Assembly: GCA_966128725.1 (NCBI GenBank)
Contig: CBHYLN010000101.1
Coordinates: 1 to 18,592 of the forward strand
Direction of reading: 5' to 3'
Source: JAFDZV01 sp966128725
GTDB lineage: Bacteria > Bacteroidota > Ignavibacteria > OLB7
Length of the DNA: 18,592 bases
Part shown: positions 16,201 to 18,592 of the stretch, piece after piece
How the letters are laid out: every line of letters starts with the position of its first letter
Position numbering within the stretch: the stretch's first letter is position 1
The notes under the pieces: generated by a model
Told to the model about the DNA's origin: nothing
The model's database searches: none
What the model saw: the letters and a program-made list of their open reading frames with translations, nothing else
Position numbers and translations under genes: made by a program

Positions 16201-16738
16201 CGGCCTGGACACATTGCTCGTGGCGTTTCCGATGATTCGCAGACTGTACCCCGAGGCCGAGCTGCATGTGTTTTACGGCTTCGACAACTGGAACAAGGCG
16301 ATCGAGGCATCGGGCGACGAGGGATGGCGAGGCAGCCGCGACCGTATCCTTGCAATGCTTCGGCAACCCGGCGTGTACGAACACGGTCGGGTGGATCAGG
16401 CTCGCCTTGCCGAGGAGTATCTGCGCAGCGACATATGGTTCTATCCCACCCACTTCACCGAGACGTATTGTATTTCGGCACTCGAGGCGCAGATGGCCGG
16501 CGCACTGTGCGTGTGCTCGCGCCTGGGTGGGCTGATCAGCACCGTTGGCAATCGCGGCGTGTTGATCGACGGCGACCCGATTTCACGCGAGTATCTGATG
16601 CGCTCGATTGGCGCGTTGATGGAAGTGCTGAACGATCCGGAGCGCAAGGCCGATCTGGTTGCGCGCGGGCGCGCGTGGGCGCGCGAACAGACATGGCACA
16701 ATCGCGCAGCCGAATGGCACGCGCTGTTTACGTCGTAA
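13226..16738 (+). CDS. Giant fused glycosyltransferase: GT2-TPR-methyltransferase-GT2-GT4
   Basis: 1170 residues, no signal or membrane segment, so cytoplasmic. (1) GT2 domain, 1-185, opening with ISLCMIVKNEEEVLARCLDS and a DxD motif LDADD (81-85). (2) TPR-like helices, about 190-360. (3) A SAM-dependent methyltransferase, about 376-540, with the glycine motif LNLGAGNK (379-386) and RVLKPGGTVILKLPDL (444-459). (4) A second GT2, about 545-800, with MNDD (624-627) and GSEDLDFCLRAGRAGW (749-764). (5) A GT4 domain, about 810-1170, with GGIGGSE (832-838), NGIDVERF and the EX7E motif E1079/E1087. All four catalytic parts look intact. It may build and methylate a glycan on a lipid, polysaccharide or protein; the acceptor is unknown. 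The start at 13226 is chosen because homology begins there and GAAGAG lies 6 bases upstream. The 40 in-frame codons before it look non-coding. Confidence 0.93.
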   Translation: MPAISLCMIVKNEEEVLARCLDSVASVVDEIVIVDTGSTDRTIEIAREYGASIHHFEWIDDFAAARNVSFQKATSPYIMWLDADDVLLPEALEGIRELKNRLDKDVYYLGYDYSQDASGRSLCMLQRERIIRNGAGIIWKYPIHECLVVEHAHTTEQVGINITHMRTHAGATADESRNLRILERAVRTDDYRNDARICYYLAREYHDAGREQEAIETFRRFLELPDGWIEDRICSRHRIAKCYLALALREPELAAEHRARARAEAKLARAMDDRWAEPHFTLGMVAFQEGDMQEAVFWFEKCLRPAPPVLSPLETWCYTAGPAVQLCLAYDRLGNTELASHYNEKALEYLPHDTGLQANREYFRRKLIPSLRPTGSVKLNLGAGNKRYLDYRSCDKFPGDDVDEVFPLDRIPYADETIEAIHSEHALEHTYHQTARAALAEWFRVLKPGGTVILKLPDLAECCRQFLAAETQEHRDWYRYTIYGIQRSLWGEPMEGQIHHTGFTEQELVEQMRAVGFAIDYHGTYDGYGTPSIEVHAHKPMPDLTVDIIIPTYTNPEYLHECVRSITACTPHPHRVIVVNSGPQENTVGLPEGITVVQSNDRLCFSEAINIGIGIGRSPYVCFMNDDVIVSHGWLEPLVQAVRGRTPIEGASGRVGIANPLSNCDIGWLHDYDMNVAGMPLLPGTNTLVNGTVGLKGNDQPGIAPELLYSAQFGHTRAYRRDWVAFFCTVVAREVLNDVGRMDEEFINGSEDLDFCLRAGRAGWESCVVESSFVFHFGGTSRAARQREMPEMYQQEDDANVRRIAMKYDRPILVIHTGHSYEEWTSRNIASGGIGGSETAAARMAEEFALLGYRAIVFSSCPGDQGEYNGVEYLDYARYPAFAATHAVDVLIASRYVSILQQPVVARRRYLWAHDIFALGTEQGQHDLVRAWYNRLDGIFCLSPWHVEYFANHHGIPREKIILTGNGIDVERFAIDVPKQPLRFIYASSPDRGLDTLLVAFPMIRRLYPEAELHVFYGFDNWNKAIEASGDEGWRGSRDRILAMLRQPGVYEHGRVDQARLAEEYLRSDIWFYPTHFTETYCISALEAQMAGALCVCSRLGGLISTVGNRGVLIDGDPISREYLMRSIGALMEVLNDPERKADLVARGRAWAREQTWHNRAAEWHALFTS

Positions 16739-16752
16739 TCGACATATGCCAA

Positions 16753-16785
16753 CGGGCCGGGGCAATCATCAGTTGCGCCGGCCCG
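16753..16785. terminator. Hairpin between convergent genes, probable bidirectional terminator
   Basis: CGGGCCGG (16753-16760) pairs with CCGGCCCG (16778-16785), and inside it GCAA (16762-16765) pairs with TTGC (16773-16776) past one G-G mismatch. It sits 14 bases after the glycosyltransferase stop and 65 bases past the stop of the gene converging from the right. No T tract on either side, so terminator function is inferred from place and strength. Confidence 0.5.
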
Positions 16786-16850
16786 CTCGTAAACATCCGC
16801 CTGTTCGCGAAGCATTCAGGGATTGTCACGGCTCGATGGGATACCCTCCC

Positions 16851-18176
16851 TCATCGCACCGCCCGCAGCAGTTGCGCCATGCGGCGGCCATCAACCTCCA
16901 GTTCCACCATGTAGGCGCCCGGGCCTTCAGGCGCGTGCAGCGCCAGCGAACCTTCGCCCGGCCCCAGCCACCCCTCGCCGACGGCGCCAACCTCGCGGCC
17001 CAGCATGTCCACGATGCGCCCGCGCACGTATGCCGCCCGGGGCAGGCCCAGCACAACCCGCACCGGCTCGCCGGCACGGGCAGGATTCGGCGCAATCGTC
17101 ATCGTGACGCCGCCAGCGGCCGAAACTTCTTCCACCGAACCAACCGTGGTCTCCTGGCGGAGAATGTTGCCTTCATTGCTCACAACCAAGGCCATACTCG
17201 GCGATGGATACACAACGCCTAGATAGGTGGGATCCATGTTCTTCCCAAACCCTCCCCATTCCTGAACCCAATGTTCGCCCCCATCACTCGTGCGGTGAAT
17301 CTTACCGGCATCACCAATGGCCAGGCCATGCAGGCGATCGGCAAAGGCAAGGGTACGAAGACCACCGGTTCGCGGGATGAGACTATCAAGCTCTATCGGC
17401 CAGGAAACGCCACCATCCGTGGTTCGCCGGATTACATCGCGTGCCTGGGAACCAAGCCCGGTGCTCGCACCACCAACAGCCCAACCGCTGTCCGCGCTGA
17501 CGAACACAAACCGTTGGCAACTGTCGGCAGAACCTCGCGCACGCCAGGTGCCGCCACCATCTTCCGAGCGCCATATCACACGCGAACGCGACATCATGTA
17601 CACCACTCGTGTTCCTCGCACCGATGTGATATCCCACCAGTAATTTCCCCGCATCGAATCCGGAAGCTGCACCACCTGCCACGTTGCCCCGCCATCGTCC
17701 GTGCGGATCACCGTGTCGCGGATGGCCAGCCCCAGCCCATGCAACGAGTCCATCATCGTGATGGCGTAGATGCCGCGTGCTACCTCCGTCTGAATCATCG
17801 TCCACGTATCGCCACCATCAACCGAGCGCAGGATACGCCCGCTGTCGCACGCAACCAGACAGAGGCCGGGCGCCGGGCACGCTATCTGGTTCATGCGAAG
17901 CGCGATGTACGGCACGTTGGGCGCCACCAGATAGCCGGTATCACGGTACACCTGTTTCCACGTGCGCCCCCCGTCCAGCGAACGACGGATTACGGTGAGC
18001 GTCTGCCCGGTCCAGCCGATTGCGTAACAACGCCCGGTGTCCGCGCAGGCAACATCCGCGTAGTGCATGTTTGGGATGGAGTCCTGATGGACCCAGCGAT
18101 ATTCCTGCGCCGGCAGCACGGAAGCGGCCAGCAGGAACAGAAGGGCGGCGCAACAGATCGGGATCAGACGGCACAT
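16851..18176 (-). CDS. T9SS-secreted Asp-box (BNR) beta-propeller protein
   Basis: 441 residues. Signal peptide 1-23 (CCAALLFLLAASVLPA). The body is a sialidase-type beta-propeller with six Asp-box motifs of the S/T-x-D-G-G-x-T-W type (near 66, 118, 159, 204, 252 and 297). The C-terminal domain (358-441) has the T9SS type-A sorting pattern: IAPNPARAGEPVRVVLGL, then RIVDMLGREV and GPGAYMVELEVDG. So it is exported by Sec, then carried over the outer membrane by the type IX system and released or anchored on the surface. It resembles Ycf48-like and photosystem-assembly-like repeat proteins in sequence style, but no catalytic residues point to an enzyme; function unknown. The start at 18176 is set by the signal peptide. 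No Shine-Dalgarno site is seen. The in-frame extension to 18497 is Arg/Pro-rich shadow sequence. Confidence 0.88.
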   Translation of the reverse strand: MCRLIPICCAALLFLLAASVLPAQEYRWVHQDSIPNMHYADVACADTGRCYAIGWTGQTLTVIRRSLDGGRTWKQVYRDTGYLVAPNVPYIALRMNQIACPAPGLCLVACDSGRILRSVDGGDTWTMIQTEVARGIYAITMMDSLHGLGLAIRDTVIRTDDGGATWQVVQLPDSMRGNYWWDITSVRGTRVVYMMSRSRVIWRSEDGGGTWRARGSADSCQRFVFVSADSGWAVGGASTGLGSQARDVIRRTTDGGVSWPIELDSLIPRTGGLRTLAFADRLHGLAIGDAGKIHRTSDGGEHWVQEWGGFGKNMDPTYLGVVYPSPSMALVVSNEGNILRQETTVGSVEEVSAAGGVTMTIAPNPARAGEPVRVVLGLPRAAYVRGRIVDMLGREVGAVGEGWLGPGEGSLALHAPEGPGAYMVELEVDGRRMAQLLRAVR

Positions 18177-18237
18177 GGCGTGTATCGATTTAAATGGTTG
18201 AACATGAACATAGCGGTTCGCGACCTTGGAAGCCAGC

Positions 18238-18271
18238 CACACCCCGGCGGCCGAGCGGCAGCCGGGGTGTG
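18238..18271 (-). terminator. Terminator-like hairpin between two minus-strand genes
   Basis: A perfect 11-bp stem, CACACCCCGGC (18238-18248) with GCCGGGGTGTG (18261-18271), has a 12-base loop. It lies 32 bases after the stop of the right-edge gene and 61 bases before the propeller gene. No T tract follows on the minus strand, so it could also be a leader structure or a stability element. Confidence 0.5.
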
Positions 18272-18303
18272 ACGGATAGTGAGGCAACGGGATGTGGCGG
18301 CGC

Positions 18304-18592
18304 TCAACGTGGCGCCGCGGGCGCGGCCGTTCCCGAAAGCGCCGGCCCATCGCCCATGCCCGGGACGTTCCCGCCGTCGGGCAGCTCGCCCACCGCATGC
18401 AGGTACTCGCACACGGGCGTGCACTCCGGCCCGAACGTGGAGGGGCACATCCCGCCGCCGTTCGGCGTACCAACCGGCGAGAAGGAAACCGAGCCACCGG
18501 AGTTCACGCACACCTGGAACGACTGCACGCAGCACAGCGGATCACAGGCCCGCACGCCGTATTCCGGCGGCGTGGCCATCCGCCAGCACACC
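18304..18592 (-). CDS. C-terminal end of a Cys-rich hypothetical protein (runs off the window)
   Basis: The frame is open from the right edge to a stop at 18304, and the visible part is about 95 residues. It has eight Cys, including ACDPLCCVQSFQVC and CPSTFGPECTPVC, then a Gly/Pro/Ala-rich end (GMGDGPALSGTAAPAAPR). Paired Cys spacing suggests disulfides in an exported protein or a metal site. I recognise no family. The GTG near 18591 is probably internal, so the true start lies outside. Of the frames here this has the most protein-like composition, but the evidence is composition only. Confidence 0.5.
   Translation of the reverse strand, partial: VCWRMATPPEYGVRACDPLCCVQSFQVCVNSGGSVSFSPVGTPNGGGMCPSTFGPECTPVCEYLHAVGELPDGGNVPGMGDGPALSGTAAPAAPR

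Noticed and set aside
1..18592. CRISPR array, tRNA, rRNA, insertion sequence, prophage or defence genes
   Set aside because: I saw no regularly spaced repeats, cloverleaf-like segment, transposase or integrase motif, or phage gene on either strand.

Overview
The window looks like a chromosomal piece of a GC-rich member of the Bacteroidota/FCB group, possibly a deep branch such as Kapabacteria or a Chlorobi relative. The evidence is a SusC/SusD outer-membrane uptake pair, a secreted beta-propeller protein with a type IX secretion (T9SS) C-terminal sorting domain, and two promoter candidates with the Bacteroidota layout (TTG, 21 bases, TAnnTTTG-like box). Unlike most Bacteroidota, several genes have clear Shine-Dalgarno sites (AGGAG before susC, GGGAGA before susD, AAGGA before the persulfide-dioxygenase-like gene). 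The exact taxon is inference. I see no tRNA, rRNA, CRISPR, transposase or phage gene.

Layout, left to right. Positions 61-4802 (minus strand) hold a susC-susD operon that ends in a good intrinsic terminator. It has a leader of about 370 bases with a candidate promoter (5180-5231), a 15-residue ORF with a strong Shine-Dalgarno site and adjacent Cys codons (MYRRHINRCCLVAAN, 4967-5014), and then three successive inverted repeats. This resembles a cysteine/sulfur-responsive leader-peptide attenuator controlling a TonB-dependent importer, and is the most interesting part of the window. Positions 5232-5506 appear empty of genes.

Positions 5507-11179 (minus strand) encode a complete tripartite efflux pump in the order adaptor, RND permease, TolC-like outer-membrane factor, tightly packed and partly overlapping. 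Just upstream on the same strand (11336-12745) is an ETHE1/CstB-like metallo-beta-lactamase-fold protein fused to one inactive and one active rhodanese domain, probably for persulfide or sulfide oxidation.

After a 480-base divergent gap (12746-13225), one very large plus-strand gene (13226-16738) encodes a fusion of GT2 glycosyltransferase, TPR-like helices, methyltransferase, a second GT2 and a GT4, apparently a single-polypeptide glycan assembly enzyme. It is preceded by a near-consensus promoter and a structured leader. It converges on a T9SS-secreted Asp-box beta-propeller protein (16851-18176, minus). The last feature is the C-terminal end of a Cys-rich protein that runs off the right edge (18304-18592, minus).

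The uptake system, pump, sulfur enzyme, glycan enzyme and secreted protein look like separate transcription units. The only theme that may link two of them is sulfur (the Cys leader and the persulfide enzyme), and that link is speculative.
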